Below are positions 34,068 to 46,131 of a stretch of DNA of 64,000 bases, in pieces; the stretch's first letter is position 1; every line of letters begins with the position of its first letter. Under the pieces are notes generated by a model. It ran no database searches. It had not been told where the DNA came from and saw only the letters and a program-made list of their open reading frames with translations. This stretch comes from Thelonectria olida. Its lineage: Eukaryota > Ascomycota > Sordariomycetes > Hypocreales > Nectriaceae. Made by a program: the position numbers and the translations under genes. The stretch lies in NCBI GenBank assembly GCA_020736575.1, contig JAGPYM010000015.1:1-64000 (forward strand), given 5' to 3'.

Positions 34068-36544
34068 ATGGAGACTTCAGCCAAACCAGCACGTTCTCGC
34101 CGCACCAGGACATCCAAGCGCGCCGCGGTCGCATGCAAGGCCTGCCATCAGCGTAAAGTGAGGTGTACTGTTACGCTGTCTGGCCAGCCATGCGCGAACT
34201 GCACTATCGACGGGGTTCCGTGCGAGGTTCTGGGTCGTAGGCGACGGTAGTAAGACCCATGGCTCAAGCTAAAAGTTATGTAACAGCTGGCTGATTAGGT
34301 ACTCAAGCAACTCAGATTTGCTGCCAGGGTCGGGAGAAGATCGAGCTGCATCGACAACCACGCCGGAGCAGTCGCAGCCGACACCGCCTATACTGACCAC
34401 GCCCTCGACGACATGTACCTCGCAAGCAGCAACCCACTCGCCCAGAACAGCCGAGGAACAAGTCGAACTCGCGCGACGCGAGGACAGCGGCGGTAACCAT
34501 TGTTCCGATGATGACGATGAGACACAGGCGCTGCTCACCGTGGCGATAGACCATCCACCGGCGAGCTCACCTGCCCTTGACAATCCCCCAGTTGCTAATC
34601 TAGGGGTTCCTCCGAGGCTTGGTCGTCAGAACGCACCATCCGAAGTGTCTGGACAGAGTAGAACCGCAGCGTATGCTGAGATCTTGGAGACTGTCAACGA
34701 CCAGGAGGACCGCGTTCCATTTTATCCAGGTAAGGCAGGCCATTCTTCCAGACTATATGGCTCTTGACCTTGGTTTTGCTGCACAATATCCACTGACATT
34801 CATATTGATAGGAGACAAGCGTGGCCCCGCGTTTGTGATTGACATCTGCGAGCCAAATCGGGCGTTGAAGAGCAATCTTTTCTTCGTCCCAATGCCTTCC
34901 ATCGACTCGTTGCTCCCTGAAGACGTCACATATCTCCGGGCAAAAGGCGCACTCTCCTTGCCAGCTCGGCATATTCAAGAAGAACTAATACGGTGCTACT
35001 TTCACCATGTGCACCCTTTTTCACCCATCCTGGAGCCTAACGATTTCATCGCCAAGTATGAAAAAGGTCATGTCAGCTTATTGCTTTTATGGGGCATGTT
35101 TCTAGCGGCAGCAAGCGTGAGTTGAGGCTTGAATAGGAGAGATGCACCGGATAAGCTAATCTCTCTGAGCAGTTCATAGATGAAAGCTTCTTCTCCGACA
35201 GCTTTCACCCAACAAGAGCAGCTATGAAGCGCGCAGTTTATCAGGCGGCAAAGGTATGGCCAGACTTCCCCAAAAAAGGATCGAAACTAAACCTCCTCTA
35301 GGCTCTCTATGATGTAGACTACGAGCAAGATAAGATTACCCTCATCCAGTCCGTCTTCCTGCTAAGCCACTGGTATTCCAGCTCTGAAGACCGAACCGGG
35401 CCCTGGCACTGGACCGGCATCGCCATCAGCCTATCTCATACCATCGGGCTACACCGCCAGCTCGTGGCTGTGCCCAAGGCCTCTCAAGGTGTCCGACCGT
35501 TTTGGCGTCGCCTCTGGTGGTCCATCTATATTCGTGAGGTCTGGCTATCCTTGGGTCAAGGTCGGCCGATGCGGATATCACTCAAAGATTGCGACACGCC
35601 CATGGTTGGGCCGCACGACGAAGACAGAGAGCCAAGCACTCAAAACAGCGAAAAGTATTTGCCCAAGGATCAGAGCAAGCTCTTTGAGCTCTGGCTTCAT
35701 TTGGTGAGGCTAAGCAATGCACTGGGGACTATATTGTCAAAAAACTATGCAGCAAACGGCCCCAAGCCGTCCAGGTCTGAACTTGCATCCAGCGAAATGG
35801 AGATTCGAGGCTGCAACTACCTTGTGTGGGAGAAATCGAAGCCAGGCCGAGTCCTTTCATCCCATCTTTATCAATTCAAACTCTACCTTGAGTAAGCTAC
35901 ATCGAGAGACTCCATCAATACAAGCTAACCATCGACAAGGGCATCCATCATCGTTCTCTACCGGCCTTTCATGGTCGACACCCCGCGGGATGTATCAGCA
36001 TCAGAGCGAGCGTCGTGGCAGTCTTTTGCCTGTCAAAAGACCCGCACAGCCGCATCCGAAGCTACAGGAGCAGTAAACTCGTTGTTGGCCGAGGAGCTCA
36101 TGAGGCTTTGTCATACGATCACGTACAACTTCTCCATCCTCGACCACGATTCAGTTGCACTAATTCTTCGTCAGAGTACTCGCTCTCGGGCCCCCGATGG
36201 CGATCCATCTATTCGAATCAACGTCTTCCAAGCCATTGTCGTGCCAAATGGGCAGGCATAATCTCGCCCTCTACATGCTTGCGATGAACGAGCTCCAAAA
36301 GACATACATCTCTGCAGGTGCCGCTTACGAGTTGTTCGAGAGAGCGATCAGCAAAGTTGATGCTGCACGGGCGAGAGAGGATCAATCAGGCGCATCGCCT
36401 GACATGCCGCCCGATGTCTCAATGCACACCGATGAGGTTTGGGCGAGTTATCCTGAGGGCTATGACATTTCAGCAGCGGGCATCATCTCGGATCTGTGGA
36501 TGCCATTTCTGAATAATGTGCCAGACTACGGGCCTTGGACATAA
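34068..36544 (+). CDS. Zn2Cys6 transcription factor, possibly frameshifted near 36.2 kb
   Basis: The product is built from six exons with introns at 34247-34298, 34730-34811, 35117-35172, 35254-35301 and 35892-35939; every junction restores frame. The N-terminal zinc cluster is ACKACHQRKVRC then GQPCANCTIDGVPC, with a slightly long CX8C spacer, preceded by a basic tract. The fungal_trans middle homology region includes FHHVHPFSPILEPNDF, HWTGIAISLSHTIGLHRQ and RRLWWSIYIREVWLSLGQGR. Near 36180-36262 the reading passes to another frame to reach HNLALYMLAMNELQKTY and the last 100 residues. No good phase-matched intron is apparent, so a one-base indel (mutation or assembly error) or an unusual intron is needed. 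It adjoins the hydratase/thioesterase pair and may regulate it. Confidence 0.8.
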
Positions 36545-37378
36545 AATGCATGCTGTCATGTTAAATTGACTAAGCAGATTTCCTTAGTGACTAAATGGAG
36601 TCTTGCCGCCCAGTGCCATGAGCGTTGGACTTGACTACGAGAGCTCGCGAACAGTCAGCCAGCTACTGTCCTTCACTCGGTAACATTTGTTCTAGTTAAA
36701 ACCTCAACAGCAATAGCATCCTTGCATATCAGCTCCGGAAACTCGCCTTTGAGGTCCGGCCTCTCGGCCGAGACTGGAAGGACTCTTGCGCACCTCGTTA
36801 AGCCCGGAAGATATCACCGCCCAGGCCGACGTCTGCCTGTGCCCTGAATAGCCGATCATGTCGTGAAGAGGATAACGCCACAAATCGCCACAGCTGCCCG
36901 ATCTTTCACACAGAGCGAACGAGCGGACCAGACGGCTAACTGAGCGAGGCGTTGTAGTTTGCAGAAAGTGGATGGATGGGGGTGCCAAGGCCCAACCGGG
37001 GGAAACGACGACCAGAGATCGTGGGAAGAGGCAACCAAGGCGTTTGTGGACGACAAGGAACCAAGAATTTTCGTTGGGATGGTGGGCAGTGTTTGGACCC
37101 AACAGAGTCCATAGGAAAGCGCCCACACTTTGCCCAGGCTAGGCAGTTGAAATGATTGCTTTTGGATGCATCCGACAGCGCGTTGGGGCAGCCTCCAAGG
37201 CAAGCAGACACTAAGGCGCAGTGGTTGCCTTACTGCGTAACTTCAGGGCATCAATGATGCCAGTGTTGCTGCTCGTCAAATCCCACTATATATTATGTAT
37301 TCGTAGACGCCCAGTTCATATCCTCATCCTCGTCGTCTTCGCTAGATCTTTCCAACTACCTCGTCAAACCACCTCAAC
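36545..37378. other. Intergenic region with TATA-like element near 37289
   Basis: Overlapping minus-strand frames fill 36704-37211 but conflict with one another and show no domain. CTATATATTATG near 37286-37297 lies about 85 bp upstream of the GTPase ATG and is a plausible TATA box. Confidence 0.4.
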
Positions 37379-38877
37379 ATGTCTCCAGCATTTCTGCAGA
37401 GCTTTGCGAGTGTTCGAGCTGAGGGTAGGAGTGCAACTGAGCATGTCCCGAGCCAATCAGGCAGCACAGACTCAGAGTTTTATGACCCATTCGATGAGAC
37501 TTTGAAAGGTGCAATCTCTGGTCAGCAAGGTTCCCCTGAAGGGGGACGTGGCCGTATCGACGCCTTCGGCGAGCCTGCACTACATAGCAAGGCAGGACTG
37601 GATGTAGTGGCAAGGGCTTTCCGCCAAGCGAACCCCAAGTATGCACATGGTGGCTTCAATCTTCCCTCATCGTCAAACTGACATCGATCGCAGGGCGCAC
37701 TCATTCATCGCCGTCATGGGGCTCACAGGGACTGGTAAGAGTAGCTTCATCAGACTCCTTACAAATAGCGACGTTACCATCAGTCACAGTCTAGCCGCGT
37801 GTGAGTGATTCATACCTCGCCCCTGACGGGCTGTCTGACACTCAGTAATTAGGTACTGCTGAAGTTGGTGTCTATTCTTTCGAGACTTCTGGGGGCCATT
37901 TGGTAACCTTGATTGACACGCCGGGCTTTGACGATACACACCGCTCGGATACCGAGATTCTTCAGGATGTGGCTTACTTCCTCAGTGAAGTGTATTCCCA
38001 AGAGCTCAAGCTAGCAGGTATCATATACCTCCACAGGATCTTTGACACCAAAATGGGCGGCTCTGCCTTGAGGAACCTGAACATGTTCCAGGCACTCTGC
38101 GGCGAAACTGGCATGTCCCACGTCGTCTTGGCGACAACGATGTGGGATAAGTTGCAGAGCGTGGAAGCTTTCGAAGAGGGTGAAAGAAAAGAGGCAGAAC
38201 TCCGGTCAGACTATTGGGCGGACATGCTGAAGTTCGGGAGCCAGACGTTTCGCCACAACAACACACGAGATTGCGCATTGCGCATCATAAATCACATCCT
38301 CTCTCTCTCGGGGAAGGCAGTGCTCAAGATCCAGCGTGAGATGATAGACGACAAGTGCAGGCTTGACCAGACACAAGCCGGTCAACAACTCCAGAAAGAA
38401 TTGCTTGAACAAAATGCAAAGCATGAGAGACAACTACAACAGGCTCAGCAGTATCACGAGGCTGCGATCCGGGCCGGCAACCAGAAGTTGATAGAGGTGA
38501 TGGCGGAGCATGAACGTGACCACCGAGTGAGGCTTGAGCAATACACTCTGGACAGGGAAGAACGAGAACGAGTTCTCCGCCAAGATTTTACCAAGATGCA
38601 GCAAGATCTAGAGAATAAGTGGAAGCACGAGTTGGAGAAGCAGAGCAAGGAGAAATATGCCGCAATACAGGCTTTGCAGCTGAAGGAGCGAGAAATTGAC
38701 ATTCGGATGGAGGACATGAGGCAGACCAGCGAGAAGTCTCGGAAGAAGTGGGTATTGGCTGGTAAAATCGTAACAGGGCTTACCGGGGTGGCAGTTCTCA
38801 CGGCAGGCGTCATCATCGCCGAGCCAACATCGATGGCAGCTGGGGCTAGCATGCTAGCTGGTACCTTACCATGCTAG
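37379..38877 (+). CDS. AIG1/septin-like P-loop GTPase with coiled coil and hydrophobic tail
   Basis: Three exons (37379-37638, 37694-37800, 37853-38877) join in frame for 463 residues. The introns are 55 and 52 nt with GTATGC/GTGAGT donors and a CTGAC branch in the first. G1 is GLTGTGKSS (about residue 96), the G2 threonine lies in AACTAEVGVYSF, G3 is DTPGFDDTHRSD and G4-like is TTMWDK. This is the pattern of fungal GIMAP/AIG1-like G proteins. From about 265 to 415 runs a charged coiled coil rich in Glu, Gln and Arg (for example EREIDIRMEDMRQ). The C-terminus is a Gly/Ala-rich hydrophobic segment (WVLAGKIVTGLTGVAVLTAG then AAGASMLAG) that could insert in a membrane. Function is unknown. It is convergent with the P450 gene, 105 bp away. 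Confidence 0.85.
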
Positions 38878-38981
38878 AGGACTGGGTAGTGATAGTGTTT
38901 GAGAGCTTGCTAAGGGTACAGGAATCAGGATCGGGCATAGATTGCAGACTGGGGTAGACATAGCTAGGTAGTCGCGTATCA

Positions 38982-40627
38982 TCAATCAACTAAGTACTTT
39001 CGCTCAATCACTTCCTCGATCCATGGACCTCTCGGCTTGAGTCTGAAACTGAACGGCTTTGGCAGCGTCATGAAGTTGACGACGAGCATGTTCATCGGGT
39101 CAATCTCCTCTACCAGCTCAAAATCGAACGCCCAGATCATGGTCACAATCTGCATAAAGCTGCCATCTAAAGCTACCCGCTTGCCCAGGCAACTGCGCCG
39201 CCCTTGACCAAACACAGGCAGCGGCAACGCCGTCTTGAGCTCGCCCTGGGAGAGAATATTCGCCTCCATGTTGCAATCGTGCAGCCAGCGCTCTGGTATA
39301 AAGTCGTCCAGGTTGCCCAGTTCGGGGTCGAAAGCTTCCGGATCGCGGCCGATGGACCAGGCGTTGGCGAAGACGGTGGCATTCTTGACAATGAGGGTTC
39401 CTTTGTAATCGTCTGCCTTGTCGGCTCGGCGGGGGATGCTGCCCGGCGCGATGGGTCTCCAGCGCATGAGCTCAGAAACAATGGCGTCAAGATATGGCAT
39501 CGAGGCGCGGTCGGAGAAGCGAGGGAGACGGTCACGGCCGACGACGGCGTCCAGCACGGCGTGGGCGCGGGCCATGAAGTCCTTGTTTACGGAAATGGCA
39601 GCCACAAATAGCCATAGAAAGGCGCGAGGACTCGTGTCCATGCCACCTTGGACACTCGTCGCGATGGTGTAAGCCAGGTCGATGTCCGAAATGGGCTCCT
39701 TTGCGTACTTGGCAGCAGCAGCTCGGGCCTCTTTGGTAGCATTCCAGTCCGGGCTCTCATCACCCATCTTCAATAGACGGAGGAAGAGCGCCGTCTGCTG
39801 GTTGTAAAGCTTGTCGGCGGCCTGCTTCCAGGGCGAGAGAAAGGAAGGCAGGTGACGCAGAACAGGAATGAAGTCTGGGAGCCATGGGTTAGCAGCCATG
39901 TGCCCGACCTTGATCTGGACGTTGAGGATTTGGTGGTATAGATCATCGTTCAGGGTAGGCACTTGGATTCCGTAATGGAGAGCTAGAATGATGCTTGCTT
40001 GAGTGCGCTCGAGGAAGGGCAAAATGCAGTCGCTTGATACGATGCCCTTGTTTTGCGCAGCCAAGTCGATCAAGTCCTTGGCCAGATGCGTCGACTCAAG
40101 CTCCATGACCGGCTGGTATCGCGGAGCAGCCAATGGGCCGAGACTGGGCGAGAGGATGCGATGATGGAGCTTTAAATGCTGCTCAAGTCAGCACGAATGG
40201 AGACGCAGTTTATAACGGTTCTAACCTCGTCAAAGTCATGCAAAAGAGTAAACTTGGATTTGCCCGGCTCGGATCCAGTAATCATTTCCATGCTCGGTGA
40301 GCCGGGACGGTTGCTATACCAAGCGCTGCGCCTGCTCAGCAGCTCCGTTGCGGCTTCAGACGTGTTGAGAACGACGATGGGAACCAAGCCGAATAACTTG
40401 GGCGTCGCAATGGCGCCCTGATGCTTGGCCCAGGCATCCCATCTCAACAGTGGCTTCTCGATGGGTGAGTCGTGTAGGTCGGCGATGATAGGCAATTTCA
40501 GGAGCGTTTTCCTGCCCCCGTCGCTCGTCTTGGGCTGCAGGATATGAATGAGAAGCCAGCTAGTGACAGCAATGGCCCCAAAGAGGGCAAAAGAAGTCCA
40601 GCTCGGGGCAATTGAAGGGGGCTCCAT
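38982..40627 (-). CDS. Cytochrome P450
   Basis: Two exons (40627-40226 and 40178-38982) join across a 47-nt intron with GTTAGA donor and GAGCAG acceptor, giving 532 residues. An N-terminal membrane anchor (FALFGAIAVTSWLLIHIL) is followed by the oxygen-binding I-helix (VQGGMDTSPRA), K-helix ExxR (SELMRWRP), the PERW motif (DFIPERWL) and the haem ligand FGQGRRSCLGKR. The layout resembles the O-methylsterigmatocystin-oxidoreductase-like class of fungal P450s that act on secondary metabolites or xenobiotics. No backbone synthase is adjacent, so the substrate is open. Confidence 0.92.
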
Positions 40628-41989
40628 TGTTAAGCCGACAAATGAGCTGTTCGGGACAGCGGATGAATCTTGACGAAGGGAGTTTCAGCCTTTAAGGTAC
40701 CTTCACAGACAAGCTCTGTTGAACTTGGTCCAGAGAGGGGAACTGGATCCCTGGCGGAACGGCCCGGGAATAGTTAGATATGGGACAGCAGGGATCCCAT
40801 CGAGTGGGCCTCGATGCAGCTAAATTCGTGGAGTACCTTGGGATACAACAGTAAGACAGGTGTGATATGCGGGTGAGTTGATTGGGCGTGCTCTCCAGAC
40901 CTTGAATTGTGATTGCACCCAATGCTCAACTACAAGTTATAGAAGTGTTTCCAGTCGCGACTCTCTGCAAAGAGTGTAGGGATCTAATGCATTCTTAGCT
41001 AGGCCTTGGCTTAAGGCTCATTATCCTACCGATGCTATCCCTTGGCGGCTCGGATATTAATCTTGCTACCGGTCCGAAGTAGGATCTCTGACTTCCACCG
41101 AAAAAACCAAGACACCCCTCATCTGCTCAGCAAGGTGCAGGAACAACAAGCCAATCATATTTGTACACGTCGCGGTCTTGCAGGGTAGGGCCTCGCAACA
41201 TGCTCCCTTCAGTTGTGGCGACGGCACCACAAGGCCATAACTGTGGATAAGGAACTCCGTATATACATCCATGTTTGTCTCTCAATGCGAAATGCCCTCA
41301 AAAAGGACTACGCTTGGTTCATATCAAAATTTGTGTGCTGGTCATGAACAGTCCCATCAGGCGCCAACTATGCACGCTTTCATGGTTGGTTGTCATAGCA
41401 AGATCTTCAAGAACACGAGAGTGGGAAGACATTAACTAAGAACACACCAAAACGAAGTTTGCAACCAAATAGAATATGTTAGATGACTGCAGTCATTCGG
41501 TGTATCATACGGGGATAGCCCCAGCCTCCCACCACGTATTTGAATGTAGGTGATATTGTCATGACTGCTGCCATTTACACTGATGCCATGAGCCCATGTC
41601 CTGGTCGATAAGGTGGCTCAAGATTTTCAGCCATGGAGCTCAAAAGAGAAAATGTTCGATCACTATGCAGATAATAGCATGCTACGGTCCGGGGAATACT
41701 TTCTAATTACCGATCATTCTCGTTCCAAGGCGTCCGCTCTGTTATCTAATTACTTTTATTAGGTATCCCAAACCCAACGCCACCAGTCATTACATATGGT
41801 ACTATGGCTGACATAAAGAGAGATAGATACAATGCATCAACTACCACTACACAACCGCAATGAGACGTAGGGAGCGGGTTGGGCGTCACTGATACCTTTG
41901 CTGGGCCGATATGCACGTCGCACTTTTCAAACACTAACTTTAAATAAACTAGGCAAAGTCACCTTGAATTTGGGCAATACGACCGAGCG
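40628..41989. other. Intergenic region, 1.4 kb
   Basis: This is upstream DNA of the P450 gene followed by DNA with no supported gene. Several short frames lack any domain. It grades into the NLR relic that begins at 41990. Confidence 0.4.
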
Positions 41990-43425
41990 ATGGCTGAGAT
42001 GGCTGGGTTGGTTCTTGGGGTTCCGGCCATGGCCGCACCTTCAAGGACTGTATCGAGCTCATGTCTTGTGTGCCGACCGCCCGATCAGCCAACCGAGACT
42101 ACGAAATCTTCAACACGAAACTGGACGTCGCAAAGGCCTTCTTCCTGCGATGGGCAGAGCGATTGACGCTGCCTTCTCCTGTCAACATCAAAAAAGCCTT
42201 CCACGAACTGTGTCAGCCGCAAAATGCCGATAGAAAGTCTGTCTGTTCATTAATACCCTAGACGAATGCTCAGGGAAATATCAGGACGGTATATATTTTA
42301 TCAAGTCCTCAGCGTCGAGCGGAAACGTCAAGATTCTGGTGTCTAGTAAGCCCAGGTCAGAGTTTGTAGCAGCCTTGTTCAAGCAGCTGAAAGCGATATG
42401 CAGGATCTGACGCAGGGAGACATTGAGCTCTATGTGAAAGATCACCTAGGTTCTCATGGATACGTGCTAGTTTTGGAAAGAGCCGCTATCAGAACTATGG
42501 CAACTCGTGCTGGAACTTCCCGAGGAAGTTGAACAAATGTTCGGTTCATGCACCGCAGTGCCGTGGATTTTCTCAAGACTGATATTGCTTGGGCTCTTGA
42601 CCGTCTACAGATTGAAGACGACACGTTTGACCCGACTACAGCACTCTCCTGCCTGTGGCTGTATTTTGCTCAAATCAAGAAACGATGCGGGCCGCTTGAA
42701 ACACAGCTGTGGATGATTACATCTCTAGGTATTTCTGGTACGGAACATTTGCAGACAAGAAGATAGTGCTTGCGATGAAGCCAGTCCTCGTCAAACTTGG
42801 CGAGTATCCGGAACATGCCCAGGGCTCAATGCTACAACACTGCGCCACTGTCATGTTGACAAAAAGAAAGGGGAGGCAACTTCGCCGTTGTTTTCCTCAT
42901 TTTCTGTCGTCGCCGCAGTGGAAACAGGAATGCTCAATTGCTTGAGATCATACCAGGTCTCCCGCAATGCAAGCCTCGTCGTTTGGCAACAGCGATTCCC
43001 TTTATTATCTCATGCAATGAGTCGGCCATTTCTGAAAGATTCTGGTCGGCTCTGATCCAACCTCAAAGCCCCAAACTTCAGTCGATATCATCAAGGGTCT
43101 ACTTTCATCGGGTTGTCCCGTAGACGAGTCTTTCTTAGACATCTGCAACAGCCAGATAACGCCCTGGGGAGCCTGGATCGAAGAGTTACGTTTCAACCGA
43201 GATCTTACGAGAGCACAAAAGGTGCCGATAACAGAGCAGTTTCCCATTGCCGGAATCAACAGAGATACTCTTTCGTCACGGACGATTGATATGGAGGAAA
43301 CTCGTCGTCTTTTTATTCAAGAGCTTGTAGATTTCCCAGTGTGCAGGGGAAAAAAGCGTCGACTAGAAGAAATATTGGCAAAGGAAAAGGGACAAGAAAT
43401 TGTTGCTGCCCTCTTTGAGAATTGA
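41990..43425 (+). pseudogene. Relic of a HeLo-NACHT NLR (fungal cell-death receptor)
   Basis: The relic starts at ATG 41990 with MAEMAGLVLGVPAMAA, a typical HeLo N-terminus. After a frameshift near 42035 it continues FKDCIELMSC, then ANRDYEIFNTKLDVAKAFF and LRWAERLTLPS, the HeLo core. Only about 100 bases later comes FINTLDECSGKYQDG, a NACHT Walker B, and NVKILVSSKPRSEF (sensor-like). So the whole P-loop region is missing. Then come DLTQGDIELYVKDHLGSHG, LELPEEVEQMF and HRSAVDFLKTDIAWALDRLQ in changing frames (winged-helix region). A last open stretch, 43222-43425, ends ..VAALFEN. HeLo domains (HET-S, HET-s) insert into membranes and kill the cell when released by the NLR. Multiple frameshifts, stops and the deletion make this copy non-functional. 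Confidence 0.8.
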
Positions 43426-43626
43426 ACACGGCCGTTGATACCATCCAGTCTGGGCGTCTTGCATCAAAAATGCCCTGGGTCCTTGGTGAAATAACTCTAT
43501 ACCGTGGTTGTGATATCAGCTTCTGGCAAAAATGAAGCGAGATACTCGATTATGCTCCGAGGCGAATAAGGGGGTGGAAGTAGATGACTGAGCCGAAGTG
43601 ATGGCATATTCTCTAACAACCTAAGA

Positions 43627-45054
43627 CTACACATCCTGTCTTATCGACACATTATTCTCCGAGTTTGCATTCTCATATGAAACGCTGACTTCTTGGACCC
43701 GCATGATATTCTTGCCGTCTCGCTGCAGCAAAATGGTCTCGTCACTATCGTTCTTGACCGTAGTTGGGTCTCGAGATGCTTCTGCTGTTGTAAAGTTATT
43801 GTTCTTGTAGCCAAGGCCAGTATCCTTGCGTTTACCGGCATATGAGCTAAGATGAAAAGAACCCCCCGTCCCGTAAGCTGAGTCGTCGTGTTGTTGGTAA
43901 CCTGCCGAGCTTGACTCTTGCCCTCTCATCTTGTTGTACAACGGTCGGAGCGCGGGAAGAGTGAGACAGACGATGGTCGTTGTGACTTCGCTGGCAGTCC
44001 AAATAACCGAATCCGAAGTGGCGTCTGTTGATGGGACTGAGTCAGAGAGTTGAAATAATTATCAAATAAAGATGAATGTTGCACTCACATAGATAATCGG
44101 TAGAGTTGCTTAGGGCTTCAAGGCCAGCCGTCCTAATGATACCGCAAACACCTGCGCTGGGACGCATTAAGCTGTGAACGATAGTGATTCAAAGGGATTA
44201 GAAGCACCTACAAAATTCCAAGACTGAGTGAAACACAGATTGTGATGCGTTCCTTGCGCTTCATGTTCAAGCGGCGCAATGCGATCCAGGGGAAGGCCGC
44301 CAAAGCAAAGTCCATGACAGCTGCATATGCTAGTCTTGGAGTCAGCACTCTTGAACCTGTTTACGTGTGTTTGAGATACTGACCGCAATCGATGAAGGCC
44401 ACTACGGTGAGACTGATGTGGCACACCTGTTGATCGGCCAGCTCGGGATTCCAAATAGACTCGGCGGGAGTGCATTGTGCAAAGACAGCGATAGAGAGAA
44501 TCATGCTAAGAATTAACATTGATGCAATGCAAAACCATAAGAACCATCGATGCCTGTGGCCCGTCAAATGTTGGCATTTACTCTGAAAAACTAGAATTCA
44601 TAGCAAGGGAGATAGATGACTGGACTTACCAAGGCGCAGTGACAATTCTGAGTAAAAAGACAGCAACGCTGACTTTGCCCATCCCTATGGCCATTGATAC
44701 AACAGACTGAGCGCAGAGGAGGTAGAGCATGGCCCTCGAGAATTGCGACGTTTCGAGATCGTCGAAATGTTGGCCCATTCCATTAGCGACAGAGAATGTT
44801 GTCAGAATGGCGAAAACAGTCATGAGAACCTAGTATACAGCCAAGGGGTTAGATGTTGCTTCCATGCACAGTCGACAAAAACCACAAACCGCAACCGAAA
44901 CTAAACAGAGGTCGTCCCAGCCGACCGATCCTCTGATGTACCTACGAGTGTATACTCGCAAGCCGATGAGAAGGTAACTCAGCGCATTCTCAGCCCAGAG
45001 GACGCCAGCCACAACGCCGCCTTTGCCAGCAATTCCCGGAGCAGTGTACACCAT
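43627..45054 (-). CDS. PTH11/rhodopsin-type seven-helix membrane protein
   Basis: The protein is assembled from about six exons. The start is probably ATG 45054 (MVYTAPGIAG); the frame is open to 45099. Membrane segments include VVAGVLWAENALSYLLIGLR, MTVFAILTTFSVANGMGQHF, RAMLYLLCAQSVVSMAIGMG, FLWFCIASMLILSMILSIAV and SVIWTASEVTTTIVCLTLPA. Conserved family features are GLRVYTRRYIRGSVGWDDLC in the first loop, FAQCTPAESIWNP before helix 5 and the TTxVCLTLPALRPLYNKM end of helix 7. A cytoplasmic Ser-rich tail follows to ..SIRQDV. This is the fungal rhodopsin-domain family related to Pth11 receptors, often linked to surface sensing. Ligand unknown. Confidence 0.82.
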
Positions 45055-46131
45055 ATCGAAATTCAAGATGAAAGGCTGTGAAGATAAACGGCTGCTCATG
45101 GGGATGATGGGCCAACGCGGCTGGAGATGGTGGGAGAAAGGTATGCAGAGCGTTAGTTAGGAAGACGAGATATGCACAAAGACAATTTATCGGGAACTGT
45201 ACTTTGAACAATGCTGAACTTGCAGCGGGATTTTCCTCGACAAGTTCATCCCATTTCTCAGCCCCCCGTTGATGGGGTCCCGAAAGGTTGATCGTGCTTA
45301 TTCGGGACTCGGTGCTCCCAGAACAGGGGCAAGATAGACTGCCGGCACTGGCAGTAACGGTTTCTGTTACCCCTTTAGTCCACCAGCTAGACCAGGTTGA
45401 AAACGAAGGACGTTGCACATGTCCACTCGGGCGGTGGACCTGGTTATGCGATGAAGCCGGTTGACTTCAAAAGAACCGCGGCTTGCTACATGATACACGG
45501 ACGAATATGGTACGGTCTAGTTGATCATTGCCATTCGTATCCTTTTCCAATCATGAGTAGTCTATGCCATGTACGCTCTAATGCAGTACCTAGCGAGTGT
45601 TCCGGCAGCATGGAGCGAAAACCCTGTTCCCCGAGTGGATTGAAGACCTTTTGATGCAGATATCGTCAAGCTGGCGCCATCATATTAAAGCTGTCTCCAG
45701 GGGCCGTCCAATGAAACGTCGATGAGGTTATGGATCTGCACCCAAGACGTCCAGTGGTGCCATTCCATGTTTGGCCGGTACATTCTGACTAGTGACCACT
45801 GTGTCGTCTTTCTAGCTTCGGGAGGATCTACAACACTATAGTCAAACGGTCGGTGGGGAATGGAACGGTTGCAATTGTTGGAACCCAGCCGGACAAGGAA
45901 CCCTGGAGTATTGCATGGCCCCCACGCACTTGGCGTCGTCAACATATGCCGTCCCAACGATAGCTTCGACAGCTGCACTGAAGAGTATCCACTGGCTGTT
46001 GGGGAACCGAAGCATAAGAGACGACATTGAGAAGTAGAAATCGAGTTCCGCAGTCTCTCTTTCAGCTCCTCGTATCTACATCCTCATAGTGTTGACACAC
46101 ATTTTGATTCCCGGCAGTTCTTCACCTTGCA
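45055..46131. other. Intergenic region, 1.1 kb
   Basis: This is upstream DNA of the divergent receptor and short-chain dehydrogenase genes. Minus-strand frames of 61-97 codons at 45685-46027 show no recognisable domain. Confidence 0.4.

Noticed and set aside
36704..37211. Overlapping minus-strand frames of 90-140 codons
   Set aside because: Three frames overlap on the same strand with no domain, signal peptide or splice signals linking them. They look like chance open frames in GC-balanced intergenic DNA.
45685..46027. Minus-strand frames of 97 and 61 codons
   Set aside because: They overlap in different frames and show no recognisable protein features. Joining them needs an unsupported splice.
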